DNA of 64,000 nt from Trissonchulus latispiculum. Taxonomy: Eukaryota; Nematoda; Enoplea; Enoplida; Ironidae. Below, piece after piece: positions 23,758-35,260 of the stretch. Both the position numbers and the translations under genes were made by a program. The DNA lies in assembly GCA_030248195.1 (NCBI GenBank), contig JASAND010020677.1, forward strand, positions 1 through 64,000, written 5' to 3'. Numbering within the stretch: position 1 is the first letter of the stretch; every line of letters starts with the position of its first letter. The notes beneath the pieces are model-generated. The model worked only from the letters and a program-made list of their open reading frames with translations, was not told where the DNA came from and searched no databases.

Positions 23758-25082
23758 CAGTACCGAGCAAAAGTCTCGTCAGTTTTGACTGCGCTCAGGC
23801 TCACTGCTTCTGACTGCGCTCAGTGGCCGCAGTCAATGCTTCCAGTCTACGCATGTACTAAGAATGCTTATGTGCAACCTAGCCTTGCATCTGCTTAACT
23901 GTAAGTCTTAGCTTGCGGTGCTTTTGTTTGCTGCTGTTGCTGTCTGCTCTACATGAGAAAAGCTGGTTTTTATTCAAAATTTTTGGCACGGTCATCTTTG
24001 TAACAAGCTCTGGCTGCCTGACTAACAGATGACTACACACAAAAATATGGATGTGTATGTGTAGTAACCGCAAAAAATGTAGGCCTGTACCCCTTTTACT
24101 GTTTACTGTAAATTTCTAGCGTTTGTAAAATACAGTGAGAATGTTTAAGCAACAAAAATGGCAAACTGTGTTAGATTTTACTGAAACAAAATAACTAAAT
24201 TTTCTTCTTGAATAAGTAAAGTTATGAAAAAACTTATAAATAATTAATCAACGATTTTATTAATTACATTTTAATTAATAAATTATAAATAAGTCAATTA
24301 AAGGTAAGAAAAATATCAATCAGATATATACCAAAACCGAAACCTAAGGTGTAGCAAAATTGCGGCGGTCCAGCGTTATAACTGTATATAGTTTATTTAT
24401 ATTTAGTGTAGGTATGTATGTAGTATTTATTAATCTAAGTTAGTGGTGCCAGAATAAAATAGCTATATGTTTTGCTTGCTTCTGAAGTTCTATTAAGTCA
24501 AATAATGATGAAGCATCTCATTAACTAATATAAGAAAAGCAATAATACGTACCGTTAATTATAATTCGAAATATTAAAGACACCACTCTCTAAAAGCGTG
24601 TGTTATTCCCTTTTCAATACGTATATGTATGGTCAGAGAAATTTGGATTGGAAAAATAAAGTTGGACATCGCATTAAAGAAGTGCAAGCTTAGAAAGCAG
24701 TCCTAACCAAGTTACATACGTACGTAATCAGTAGTCTAAAAAGCATCAAAAGCCTTCATTTTTTGCTGTTACACATACATATTCATATTTTTGTGTGTTA
24801 GTGTTAGTCATCTGTTAGTCAGGCAGCCAGAGCTTGTTACAATGATGACCGTGCCAAAAATTTTGAATAAAAACCAGCTTTTCTCATGTAGAGCAGACAG
24901 CAACAGCAGCAAACAAAAGCATCGCAAGCTAAGACTTACAGTTAAGCAGATGCAAGGCTAGGTTGCACATAAGCATTCTTAGTACATGCGTAGACTGGAA
25001 GCATTGACTGCGGCCACTGAGCGCAGTCAGAAGCAGTGAGCCTGAGCGCAGTCAAAACTGACGAGACTTTTGCTCGGTACTG
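23758..25082. mobile_element. Tc1/mariner-like non-autonomous element with long inverted ends
   Basis: TA dinucleotides (23756-23757 and 25083-25084) flank a 1325-bp element. Its ends, CAGTACCGAGCAAAAGTCTC, are perfect inverted copies that continue as about 315-bp inverted arms (23758-24070 and 24770-25082) with few differences. TA duplication plus a CAGT.C.G.CAAAAGT start fits the Tc1/mariner superfamily. The centre (24071-24769) is A+T-rich with no transposase ORF. The 64-residue ORF in the left arm is mirrored in the right arm and is not considered a gene. Confidence 0.9.
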
Positions 25083-25300
25083 TAGCATGATTCACAATTT
25101 GAATGAAAAAATTTTAATTTCATACACGTTTAAACTTTTCTGAAATTAATTTTCGGAAATGAGACAAACGGTGCGAACCCAATACAGATACACCACGAAA
25201 GCTTCGGACGTCGGGGCAAAACCAAGCAATATATAAATAACCATCAATGTTTTAAAACATACAAAGAAAATCATTGAATTAAATAACGACAAAAGTAAAA

Positions 25301-25594
25301 TTAGCAAAGCTTAAAAGCAGAGATAGCCTTCTTAACCATGACTTGATAGGTTGGGTGTTTTCCAGCCCCCGTAGTTCCAGCAGGCCGACCTCGCTTCTTT
25401 TGCGGTCCGGTGGACTTCGACTTGGGGGGTCCGGCGGGCCGACCTCGCTTCTTGCTCGGGCTCGGGGACACTCCACTCACTTTGGAGGGTTTGGGAGCCC
25501 CAGCGGCGGGCCGCCCGCGTTTCTTGGGAGAGGCCGCAGACAAGGGGGCGCCCGGGGCCGGGGCCGGTTGAGAAAGAACTGCAGGTTCAGACAT
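25301..25594 (-). CDS. AT-hook (HMGA-like) chromatin protein ending in a linker-histone-like helix
   Basis: One-exon ORF of 97 residues. Three AT hooks with the core KKRGRPA lie at about residues 24-30, 48-54 and 67-73, separated by Pro/Ser/Ala/Lys linkers. AT hooks bind the minor groove of A/T-rich DNA, so a nuclear architectural role is expected. After the last hook comes HPTYQVMVKKAISAFK, which matches the start of the H1/H5 globular domain (HPxYxxMVxxAIxAxK), and then a stop two residues later. The order is thus AT hooks followed by a cut-off H15 helix. It may be a truncated gene, a lineage-specific protein or the first exon of a longer one, although no good donor follows. The local GC-rich codon use contrasts with the flanks. 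Confidence 0.8.
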   Translation of the reverse strand: MSEPAVLSQPAPAPGAPLSAASPKKRGRPAAGAPKPSKVSGVSPSPSKKRGRPAGPPKSKSTGPQKKRGRPAGTTGAGKHPTYQVMVKKAISAFKLC

Positions 25595-26940
25595 GACTTA
25601 TAGAAGCAGAACAGATCAGAAAACGCAACACCACAGTTGAAAGCAGAACACTCGGCAATTGTTGACATGAAATGCTCTCTCTCTTATAGCAGAGTGCATT
25701 ACCAGAACGGAGGCACGCTCAAAAATGTTCTCAGCTTGCCCGGTCATCTGTGTTAGTTGTGCAACTTTGACCGAAGACGTCTCGCGGATTGCATTAACTA
25801 AAGATGGATTTGTAGAGACACAGTTATCCAACGGACTAAACTAATTTTTGCCACAACATCTGGTATCTATTTTACAGGAAATTGAATGGTCAAGACTGGT
25901 TGAGAGTTTTGGTTGGAATGTTTTACTAGCTAATTTTCGAGATTCTTTCAATTTCAGAACAACAAATTTTCTAGTTTTGATAATTACAGGAGCAGAAGTT
26001 TTTTAGCAACTAACTAGTCTTGTCTGATTTATTTAATTATAAATTAAAACACTAAAATTTTCAAAATGCTTAAATCGGAAGCACGTTTGAGACATTTTGT
26101 TAATTATTCTAATTTTTTAAAGTTCTGGCTATTTAAACCAAAATACCAAACTCAGCTCACAAAAGCTTTTTGTTCGGGCCTAAACAGCTGTAACAGCAAA
26201 CTCTGAAATTTGCTAAATTTTCACTAGGTGACCTGCTACCGTGTTAGCCTAATCAGCTAACGTGCTCCAAATCTTATGAAGTTTTTTACAGAATAGTCAA
26301 GATATGAGGGAATGTGCCAAGTTTGGCTGGTTTAGGCTTTGTAATGACTTGTTTTTAACCAAAATCTTAGGACTTTTGATACCCACTTTAATTCTCTGAT
26401 TACCGGTCCGCTGTGCAAACCCTAAGGTACCTTATCCCTTGTGAATAAAGTTAGCGGTAGTATCTGTCTGTTTCCGGATTCCACTTTAATGGACGGCGAA
26501 TGTTTCGTCTGGAACGTCATAAGGGCGGTTGAAGCTGTTGAAGTTCTTAAATGTTCGTTTCATAAATAAGTGACTTAAACTTACAAACGACAAACTTATA
26601 AACGACTTAATTTAAATAGGCGAGCTTAAGTTACGTGGTTTAAGTCGATTATTTGTGAAACGATTTTTAAGAAGTTTAAGTAGTTCAAGTAAAGACGTTT
26701 AAGTTAAGCAGTTTAGTGAACCACCATAAAGCTATCTTTCTTGAAGTGCAAGGAATTTGATCTGAGTCTAAATTCAGAAAAATATTCAGATTCATAACAG
26801 TACAGTTGTGCCAACCCTAAGTTTATTTTAGAGTTTTGCTTAGTTTAAAGATTTAAAGAATGAAAAAATAATTTTAAAGCAAGGAAAGCTAATAGAAAGT
26901 TTATGGTCTTGCTTAGCTATTTATTGAGGCATATTCAAGT
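25595..26940. other. Intergenic, AT-hook gene promoter side and unresolved repeat
   Basis: Holds the upstream region of the AT-hook gene. At 26560-26715, many AAGT/ACTT and 'TTTAAGT' words in both orientations suggest another motif-array or foldback remnant. No exon is supported. Confidence 0.35.
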
Positions 26941-29131
26941 ATGTAAGTAGTATATGGCGGCCGTTTCGACCCTCACTCTCGGGAGGGATTGACCTTTGAC
27001 CCGCCCAACTGCCAGTTCTATCGTCCCTTCATCGCTCGCGATACATACTCCCAGTTCACCTAGTAGTTACACCCAGTTCTTCCTGGTTGTTCCCCCAGTT
27101 CTTCCTGTCATACTCCTAGTTCTAACATCCTGCTCTACACCCAGTTTTACACAAACCAACCACACACCTTCACAACACCCTGTATACCCCTAGTTCTAGC
27201 ATCCAGTTCTACATCCAGTTTTTACCCACACACCTTCAGTGCACCCTGTTTCAACACCTAGTTCTCCCGGATGCCACACCCAGATTCTGTTACACGCCGG
27301 CCCTCTGCGTTCTTCCCCCGGGGCTTGGGACCCGGCGTCGGCCCATTACCGGACACCTACCTACATACCTATCTACCTAGTCTACCTACGTACCTACCTA
27401 CTCTACTAGTCCGGCCTAATCTACTGTTTTTGGTATTTTTAGTTTCATTATTTTTTAGTGTTTTCTTTTTACTACAACTTACACACAAATATGTACAGGT
27501 AGCCCTAAAGAGGACTGTTGGGATAAGGGGGACAGAGGTGGAGGCGAAGCTCGGTTCCCAGGATTTGTGCAAGACTGTCAGTAATTGGAATTTGTTTCTG
27601 GTCTGCCATCCGGAGGTCTACCAAATCGGGTCCATCTGAAACTCCCGGAAATGGCAATCCAAAATTCCCTCTAAAATTAAATACCGCCGATCTTCCATAC
27701 TCAATAGCCGATTCCGTGGTGAAGTAGCTGGGCGCGCTGTAGTTCCATGCCTCCACTTCGTTACCTTTTACACTGAACTAACACCACCAGTAGGTACATT
27801 TCGAGAGAGAGCTTTTGTAACCGACCGTTCGCGACGACAGATCAAACCCAACTGACGCGATATCACGACTTTCACCCTTTGTATACCTTTTTGAACCATT
27901 CCTTCAGTACCTACAGCACACTGCAATTACCTCCTGTATACACCCGGTCATACTACCAGTTATACTTTCCTAGTCTCACACTGGCTGTCTGTCTACCGTT
28001 ACTTTGTGCTCCGATTCACTCTAAATTATCTCCGAGTTAACACCGAGTATACACCGAGCCTAGTCCGAGCCTACTCCCCATTAACTAAGAATTTTTATTC
28101 TTCCTCTTCCTAAATCTGTTCAGCAAACTGGTCCACCGTCTTTTCAGGTAATACCACTGTGCTCAAATTGGAGTTCTTTTCTATGGCACGTTTCTTCATC
28201 AGAATACTTTGCCTCATACTCTATTTGTTTGGCCAGAATTTAATCAATTATTGGATCATCGAGGAACCCCTTACAACGTTGGATGTGAAAGTAAATTTTC
28301 CTATTGAGTTCAGCTCGGATCCTAGGTCGGACTTCATTGTAAGCCTCAATTTCAGCCTCAGCATCACCATGGCGGTCTGCGAGATACTCATTTGCTGAGG
28401 TTGAAATTGAGGCTTACAATGAAGTCCGACCTAGATTCGGAGCTGAACTCAATAGGAAGATTTTACTTTCACATCCAACGTTGTGGGGTTCCTCGATGAT
28501 CCAAGAATTGAGAAATCCTGGCCAACAAAATAGAGTATGAGGCAAAGTATTCTGATGAGAAAAGCCCTCAGACGTGCCATGAAAAGAACTCCAATTTGAG
28601 CAGAGTGGTATACCTGAAGGACGGTAGACCAGTTTGCTGGACAGATTCCGAGAGGAAGAATAAAATTCTTAGTTAGGATGGGACAGGTTCGGTGGTACCT
28701 CGGTGTTAGCTCGGAGATAATCCAGAATGAATCGGAGCCCAAAGTAGCGGTAGACAGCCAGCCAGTGTGAGACTAGGAAAGTATAACTGATAGTATGACC
28801 GGGTTTATACAGGACGTAATTGCAGTGTGCTGTAGGTACTGAAGGAATGGTTCAAAAAGATATATAAAGGGTGAAAGTCGTGATATCGCGTCAGTTGGGT
28901 TTGATCTGTCGTCGCGAACGGTCGGTTACAAAAGCGCTCTCTCGAAATGTACTGGAGGTGTTGGTTCAGTGTAAAAGGTAACGAAGTGGAGGTTTGGAAC
29001 TACAGCGCGCTACAGGACTGTGAAAGTAAATTTTCCTATTGAGTTCAGCTCGGATCCTAGGTCGGACTTCATTGTAAGCCTCAATTTCAGCCTCAGCATC
29101 ACCATGGCCGTCTGCGAGATACTCATTTGCT

Positions 29132-29404
29132 GAGGCTGAAATTGAGGCTTACAATGAAGTCCGACCTAGATTCGGAGCTGAACTCAATAGGAAAATTTAC
29201 TTTCACATCCAACGTTGTAAGGGGTTCCTCGATGATCCAAGAATTGATGAAATCCTGGCCAACAAAATAGAGTATGAGGCAAAGTATTCTGATGAAGAAG
29301 CCCTCAGACGTGCCATAGAAAAGAACTCCAATTTGAGCACAGTGGTACTACCTGAAAAGACGGTGGACCAGTTTGCTGAACAGATTCAGGAAGAGGAAGA
29401 ATAA
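29132..29404 (+). CDS. ORF of unknown function in the foldback right arm (EAEIEAYNEV...)
   Basis: Read from the core outward, the right arm encodes about 90 residues without a stop: EAEIEAYNEVRPRFGAE, then RKIYFHIQRCKGFLDDPRID, ending QFAEQIQEEEE and a stop at about 29404. It is charged and helix-prone, and its protein-like composition suggests a real exon or gene fragment captured in the element. There is no ATG in frame inside the arm (a TAA precedes it in the core), so it is incomplete at the 5' end. The partial right arm (28394 on) and the left arm (opposite strand) carry decayed copies with indels. I do not recognise the family. Confidence 0.45.
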   Translation, partial: EAEIEAYNEVRPRFGAELNRKIYFHIQRCKGFLDDPRIDEILANKIEYEAKYSDEEALRRAIEKNSNLSTVVLPEKTVDQFAEQIQEEEE

Positions 29405-29623
29405 AAATTCTTAGTTAATGGGGAGTAGGCTCGGACTAGGCTCGGTGTATACTCGGTGTTAACTCGGAGATAATTTAGAGTGAATCGGAGCACAAAGTAA
29501 CGGTAGACAGACAGCCAGTGTGAGACTAGGAAAGTATAACTGATAGTATGACCGGGTTTATACAGGACGTAATTGCAGTGTGCTGTAGGTACTGAAGGAA
29601 TGGTTCAAAAAGATATATAAAGG

Positions 29624-29968
29624 GTGAAAGTCGTGATATCGCGTCAGTTGGGTTTGAACGGTCGGTTACAAAAGCGCTCTCTCGAAATGTACTGGAGGTG
29701 TTGGTTCAGTGTAAAAGGTAACGAAGTGGAGGTTTGGAACTACAGCGCGCCCAGCTACTCCACCACGGAATCGGCTATTGAGGATGGAAGATTTAATTTT
29801 AGAGGGAATTTTGGATTGCCATTTCTGGGAGTTTTAGAAGGACCCGATTTGGTAGATCTCCGGATGGTAGACCAGAAACAAATTCCAATTACTGACAGTC
29901 TTGCACAAATCCTGGGAACCAAGCTTCGCCTCCACCTCTGTCCCCCTTATCCCAACAGTCCTCTTTAG
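29624..29968 (+). CDS. Second ORF in the foldback right arm, unknown function
   Basis: 114 codons. The part from NEVEVWNYSAPSYSTTESA to the stop (ending LHLCPPYPNSPL) is repeated on the opposite arm (27756-27505, minus strand) with substitutions that largely keep the frame open. It includes FNFRGNFGLPF and GPDLVDLRM. No known domain is evident. It may be part of an ancestral gene carried by the element, downstream of the ORF at 29132-29404. Confidence 0.4.
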   Translation: MKVVISRQLGLNGRLQKRSLEMYWRCWFSVKGNEVEVWNYSAPSYSTTESAIEDGRFNFRGNFGLPFLGVLEGPDLVDLRMVDQKQIPITDSLAQILGTKLRLHLCPPYPNSPL

Positions 29969-30731
29969 GGCTACCTGTACATATTTGTGTGTAAGTTGTA
30001 GTAAAAAGAAAACACTAAAAATAATGAAACTAAAAATACCAAAAACAGCAGATTAGGCCGGACTAGTAGAGTAGGTAGGTACGTAGGTAGACTAGGTAGA
30101 TAGGTATGTAGGTAGGTGTCCGGTAATGGGCCGACGCCGGGTCCCAAGAACCGGGGGAAGAACGCAGAGGGCCGGCGTGTAACAGGATCTGGGTGTGGCA
30201 TCCGGGAGAACTAGGTGTTGAAACAGGGTGCACTGAAGGTGTGTGGGTAAAAACCTGGATGTAGAACAGGATGCTAGAACTAGGGGTATATACAGGGTGT
30301 TGTGAAGGTGTGTGGTCGGTGTGTGTAAAACTGGGTGTAGAGCAGGATGTTAGAACTAGGAGTATGACAGGAAGAACTGGGGGGAACAACCAGGAAGAAC
30401 TGGGTGTAACTACTAGGTGAACTGGGAGTATGTATCGCGAGCGATGAAGGGACGATAGAACTGGCAGTTGGGCGGGTCAAAGGTCAATCCCTGCCAAGAG
30501 TGTGGGTCGAAACGGCCGCCATATACTACTTATGTATATACTTCTACATTCTTCCCCTTCATCAAAGTGTGCAGCCCTGATACCAAATTTTAGTACACCT
30601 AATATTGTCTTTTGTTTGGACTGTTTATCTTCTGCAATATTTCGATCGTCTGCTGAAACCAGTATTTCCCTACTACTTACACAGATAATATATTAAAGCA
30701 ATAGACATATACACATAACATCACAGACAGG

Positions 30732-33350
30732 CTACGTAAGCACAATGCTAAACACTGTAGACAGCAGCAACAGTGCTAACAGTAACAGCATGGTGAATTG
30801 CACCAGGATTGGAAGTGAGAGTGTGACATTGGTGGCGCCCGAGTTAGGCGGAATGGCGCCGGCCGCCGGTGGCGAATTTTTGGACTGACTTGAGGAGGCA
30901 GCTTTCTGAGTCAGTTCGGCCTGATCGTTCAGCAGATGATCTGCCACAATGTCATGCTCTCGCCGCTTGTTTGCCTCCTCGTCTCGCTTAGTCGTATTCC
31001 CTGCGGCTAGCTGCGGCGGCAGCTGCGGCTTAAAAAGTGGCTCAGCCGCACTTGTTGTTGTTGCTGTTGTTGTTGCTGTTGTTGTTGCTGTTGTTGCTGC
31101 TGTTGTTGTTGTAATTACAGTGGAAGTTGCTACACTGATTGTGCTGTGCTGCAGCTGGAACAGCTGTCGCAGTGGAGTGGTCATGGTGGGTGTGTGACCG
31201 AGACTGTAGCCCAGCACCTCGGAAAGTGTCGTGTCGATCAGTTTTAGGTTATTGCAGTGGTTTGAGTCGCAGGTGCAGCGAATTTTTATCGGCTCCGTCT
31301 GGTTCAGCCATTCGGCCCGGCAGCCCAGTCTGACTAGATCGGGATCGCTGGATTTTACGCAGCCTAGAACAAAGAAGTTGTGAAATCTTTGAATACCAGC
31401 GGTTTACCTTACACAGACAATATACAGAAAATTAAAGCAAAAAGGTGAACCACATAATGCTACAAATAGGTGCGTTGACGATGACGCTTCCAGTGGCATC
31501 ATGACCCCTGGCCCCTGGGGGTGACACGAATTTCATTCATTCTTGCTTTCAATCATAGCATCTCATCCGAGTGCCATGCTACCGCTAGGAGCGTCAACAC
31601 AGTTACAGGATCACTGTTTGCGCACATCGACGTAAGCCGGCGGGCCTTGATGCGTGTCGAAGTGAATTGGCGTTTGCAGTCGCATGTTTGCGAGCGTACA
31701 CCTGCGAACGTGACTATGAAATTGGTTTCATGCTTTGTGCGTCAATTCAAGATTTATGAGTCTTGGCAATGTCTCGACACAAACAATGTGGAGAAAGAGA
31801 AAGCACAAAGGTGGACCTATGACGATTCTGGGGAAAATTTAATATAATTGATTTCTTATATTATCTCCATCGCCATATCCATTTTAGGTAGAAGGTTTGG
31901 TTGCGGCTACATAAGTCCAAAGGTATTTCAAATGCATTTGTGGATTACCTCTCTATCCATCACCAAACTTTCCACTTCTTACCAGCAGAAAACTCATAGT
32001 TATGCTTGTCCAGAACCGGCGGACCGTACTCCTCCGTATCATAGTAGTCCTGCATCAGTTCTGCGGTTCGCAGCTGCAGGAAGCAGTAGGAGCCATGACA
32101 GTGACCACTGCAGACATGATTGTAGCGGCGTCCGCGCCCCGTCACCTGACACATCTGACACCGAACCAGCCTGTGTCGCGGGGTGACCACGGAGCGCTGA
32201 CGCGCGTCTGCAATCTGGTTGCAGTGCGAGTCATGCAGGCAGGTGCAACGGTGAACGTAGGCCCCGAATCCGCCCTCGTACAGCATACAGTAGCTTTCCG
32301 GATGATGCAGGGCGCCTGGAATTATTTCGGCAAAAAATCGGGAACTGCCCTGACCGCAGCCTTTCATTTTTCGCTGATAATCGACATAGCAATAGTCCCC
32401 GCGGCATTCGCTGTCGCATTTTCGTTCCCAGCCTGCGGTTTCCAGCGGGTTGTAGAGTCGGCCTGTCTCACAGCATGTCAGCTCCTAAAAAACTAGAAAA
32501 AATGTACAGAAATCAACTTTCTAATTTCATCCTCCTTTCTTTGCTTTTCTAGTCTCTTCCTTTTCAGTAGTTATAAAGGTAAACAGGTAATACGGAAAAG
32601 ATATTTCTTCGTACTACACTAACTCGCAAATAGCTTGCACAGCTTAAGATACAGGTTAATACATAAAGTTACTAAGATTAATTAATTAATTAATTAGCTA
32701 ATTAATCTATTTATTTATTTATTTATTTATTGTTTATTCTACAGGTTCATGCAGGTTAACTTAAGATACAGATTAATTATGTCGATAACAATGAATTCTT
32801 TATTCAATTCCTGAATCCAAGTGGACAAATAGACACTAATTAAGACGTAGGCTTGGCTCCCAAAGGGACTTTCCTATTCTAAGTAGAGTAGAGTACAATC
32901 ACAGTTAAGTCCTCAAGTCCCCAAGTCCAAGACAGTGTAATGTTTTTAATTTATTTTTAATTTTTAATCTCATCTCACTTCTTCACCCACCTTATGTTCC
33001 GTCTGAATTTGCAGATCCTGATTGCACATCTCGCTGTCACAATAGCAATAAGTGATACTGTAATCGACCGGGCCCACAGTATAGCACTGTTGCGCATGTC
33101 CAGGCTCGTAATTTGCGCAACCGGCCTGTACAGCCAGATAGCCCTCCTCCATTTTGTCCAGTCTTAAAAAACATCTGGGTCCAGTGCAAACATCTGCACT
33201 TTTTGCACAATTCTGCAAACATTCCGACTCCTGAGTACAGTAACTGAAACAGGACTGGCAGTGTAGAATTTGGCCGTAGAGTGGGGAAATGTAGAAGTAG
33301 TAAAGTAGGACAGTTACTGGCAGCCAAAGCGTGTCCATGACAACAGCCAA
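30732..33350 (-). CDS. Secreted/GPI-anchored protein with three Ly6/ET-like cysteine-rich modules
   Basis: Three exons: 33350-32991, 32484-31983 and 31363-30732. The splice sites are GT-AG, phases 0 and 1 fit, and the total is 1494 nt (497 residues). Residues 1-26 form a signal peptide (alternative start at Met5). Each module ends in the same C-x-C-x4-C-N motif (102-110, 200-209, 317-325), and modules 2 and 3 share C-x2-C/GxYC spacing. This resembles three-finger Ly6/uPAR and nematode ET-module domains, though the cysteine spacing fits neither exactly. A Thr-rich linker (about 350-380) comes from a GTT/GCT repeat. The last 22 residues are hydrophobic, as for a GPI signal or membrane anchor. 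An extracellular surface or ligand role is inferred. A broken exon-2 copy lies at 6215-6620. Confidence 0.9.
31046..31130. repeat. GTT/GCT trinucleotide repeat within coding sequence
   Basis: On the minus strand it encodes the Thr/Ala tract of the cysteine-rich protein. This kind of tract usually varies in length between individuals and could act as an O-glycosylated stalk. Confidence 0.8.
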
Positions 33351-34017
33351 GAGCCAGCAACAATTAACCCATTAATTGACCTTGGTGCTAATTAACCTGA
33401 AATTATTAATAAATTGTTAATGTTAATAAATTAATTAAAAGTGTTAAAATTTTCGAACCTAATTGTTCAGTGAAGACACTAGGAATTTAATAATATATAT
33501 AATATATTCCTAATTTGTTACAAATTCTGGTAGACTGCTCCGGTGCGATAAAGACACATTCTCTGTGTGCTAATTAAATAGTATATACTAAGTAGACTTC
33601 AAATAACAGGCCGTGCCGGGTTACATATATGTTTGTAATTAAGAACGACTGCCGTTAATAAAATAATTCGATTATGCAATTATTCTTAGGAATAATTAAT
33701 GCGTTAATAAAGAACAGTGTGGCGGTAATTAAGGCTAAGGTTAGTTGTTTAATTTCGCTTGACTCGATTCAAGTATATTTTCCCACTTTACCCCGTTTTT
33801 TGGTAGGTGGATTCTGACAAAGCTTCAGTTGAAAAACGCGGCTTTAGGATTAGGTTGGTTAAAGCAATCCACCCAGGCATATGTTGCCACATTTATCCTA
33901 TATGTACTAATCATACTATAGGTACTCATCATAATGTTAATCCTTATAAATCCTACCAAGGTTACAATTTCTGACGATTTTTTCCAGATTCATTATTAAA
34001 TGATTTGTCACTTGCAG
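33351..34017. other. Gap between divergent transcription units
   Basis: A+T-rich, with TTAATTAAT-type words and no ORF. It would hold the promoter of the minus-strand cysteine-rich gene. Confidence 0.35.
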
Positions 34018-34251
34018 GTATCACGGTGTAAATACGTATATACCATGTCCGATTACTACCCCAGCATTGGAGAAAGACTAGTTCCAAAAAAGGCAGACAT
34101 TCCGAAAGGCAGCAGAAACTCACTTTTCGAAATCAACAAAAACCCGCAGCTTTTTCCAAAGTTAGCCGAAAAATATTATACTTGTGAGGGTTTAAAAGTA
34201 AATTCTCTGAAAAATAACTCGGATCGACATGTTTCAATTCAGCATGAATAA
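34018..34251 (+). CDS. Small ORF or terminal exon, unknown function
   Basis: An ORF containing MSDYYPSIGERLVPKKADIP from an ATG at 34045 and ending SDRHVSIQHE is preceded by a good 3' splice site (CACTTGCAG, to 34017). It is followed directly by several AATAAA signals (34249-34290). Low-repeat, Lys/Pro-containing composition suggests real coding sequence, either a 68-residue protein or the last exon of a gene whose upstream exons I cannot find. No domain is recognised. Confidence 0.35.
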   Translation, partial: VSRCKYVYTMSDYYPSIGERLVPKKADIPKGSRNSLFEINKNPQLFPKLAEKYYTCEGLKVNSLKNNSDRHVSIQHE

Positions 34252-34970
34252 ATAAATAAATAATAAATATTAAATAAATAAATAAATATTTCAATTTATC
34301 ACAAACTTAGGATTCCTAAAAGTGAATAAGTCGTTTTCACTTTTGAGGCTAATATCCCTAATTTCAAACTATTTACAAATCATGTAGCAAGTTAAAAACT
34401 TTTCCAATTCCTAAAAAGCTAATGCCAAAGTAGATATTTTCAGCAAAGTAAACATTCGATTTTACGGGGGAAATGGCATTTCTTTTGCACAGAAACCACT
34501 GAAATGCAATAAACAGCTTTTATGCTAAAAGTATGAAAAAGCAAAATTTTTCAAAAAGACAACATTTTGTCATAACGAGGCAGCTTTCAACAACAGAGCA
34601 ATCTGGTTTTCTGGTTCTAAACTCTTTAAACGATATATATAAATATATATACCACACACATACATAATAACAAATAACATAAAAATATATAATGTATAAA
34701 TATGCATATCTATGTTAATATATAACGTAGAATTAAGCTTATGCTATATACCGTGCTACAAGCTTAATAGGTTAGCCGTATGTCGCTTTATCTGACTAAA
34801 ACCCAGAGCCTGCCTGATTTAGTGCACAGGATTGGTCGTTAGCAGCAAAATTGAAAATTTTTACAAATGGAAATTTCAAAAGAAATAGCGGTAAATTCTA
34901 TAAATATATTCGTCAGTTTTGTAGAAAGGTAGCTAAATATAATTTTATCCAGTTAAACATAGGTTAACAC
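34252..34970. other. A+T-rich spacer
   Basis: TAAATAAA-type repeats at 34245-34290 and TATATA runs at 34630-34730. No coding signal. Confidence 0.5.
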
Positions 34971-34974
34971 GGAG

Positions 34975-35260
34975 GCTATGGGGGGGGTCCAAGCCCTCCT
35001 CCCAGCCCCCCTCCCCAGCCCTGACTATAAGCCCTACCACCGTCAGGGAAAAGGGGTAAAGGAAAAATTAGGCAAGGGGTAAGCAGAAATGGCGCAAAAC
35101 TATGTTTTCTTACCGAAATTCAGAATTATTTTCGCCTTCGCAGGCGTTTTAAAATTTCTTAATTCTTTCCGAAAATCGATATAATTTTAATTCCTTAAAA
35201 ATTGATATGTTCTGCTGCAAATTTATTAAAAATTGTGAATTTATATTACTGTTAAAGTAA
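34975..35260. repeat. Poly-C family element, partial
   Basis: G/C runs (34979-35020), then 'AAAAGGGGTAAAGG', 'GCAAGGGGTAAGCAGAAATGG', and a TTCG hairpin CGCC-TTCG-CAGGCG at 35133-35146, followed by an A/T-rich tail. It has the same order of parts as 18826-19000. Ends are not resolved. Confidence 0.5.

Larger units (their letters stand above)
26941..30537. mobile_element. Large foldback (about 3.6 kb) with duplicated core
   Basis: The left arm (26941-28362) is the reverse complement of 29129-30537, from GTAGTATATGGCGGCC at the outer end to CCTCAGC at the core. Between them, 28394-29010 is a shorter right-arm copy, and 29020-29102 repeats the last 80 bp of the left arm. The order is therefore left arm, loop (28363-28393), partial right arm, core again, full right arm. 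Arms differ at scattered bases and small indels, so this is not an exact mirror. Outer parts hold degenerate 'CCCAGTTCT' repeats. Inner parts hold two ORFs listed separately. No target duplication is seen. Confidence 0.9.

Noticed and set aside
30949..31197. Val-rich plus-strand ORF
   Set aside because: Antisense of the Thr/Ala repeat in the cysteine-rich gene.
32002..32496. 164-codon plus-strand ORF
   Set aside because: Antisense of exon 2 of the cysteine-rich gene. The similar ORF at 6344-6625 (minus) is antisense of its broken copy.
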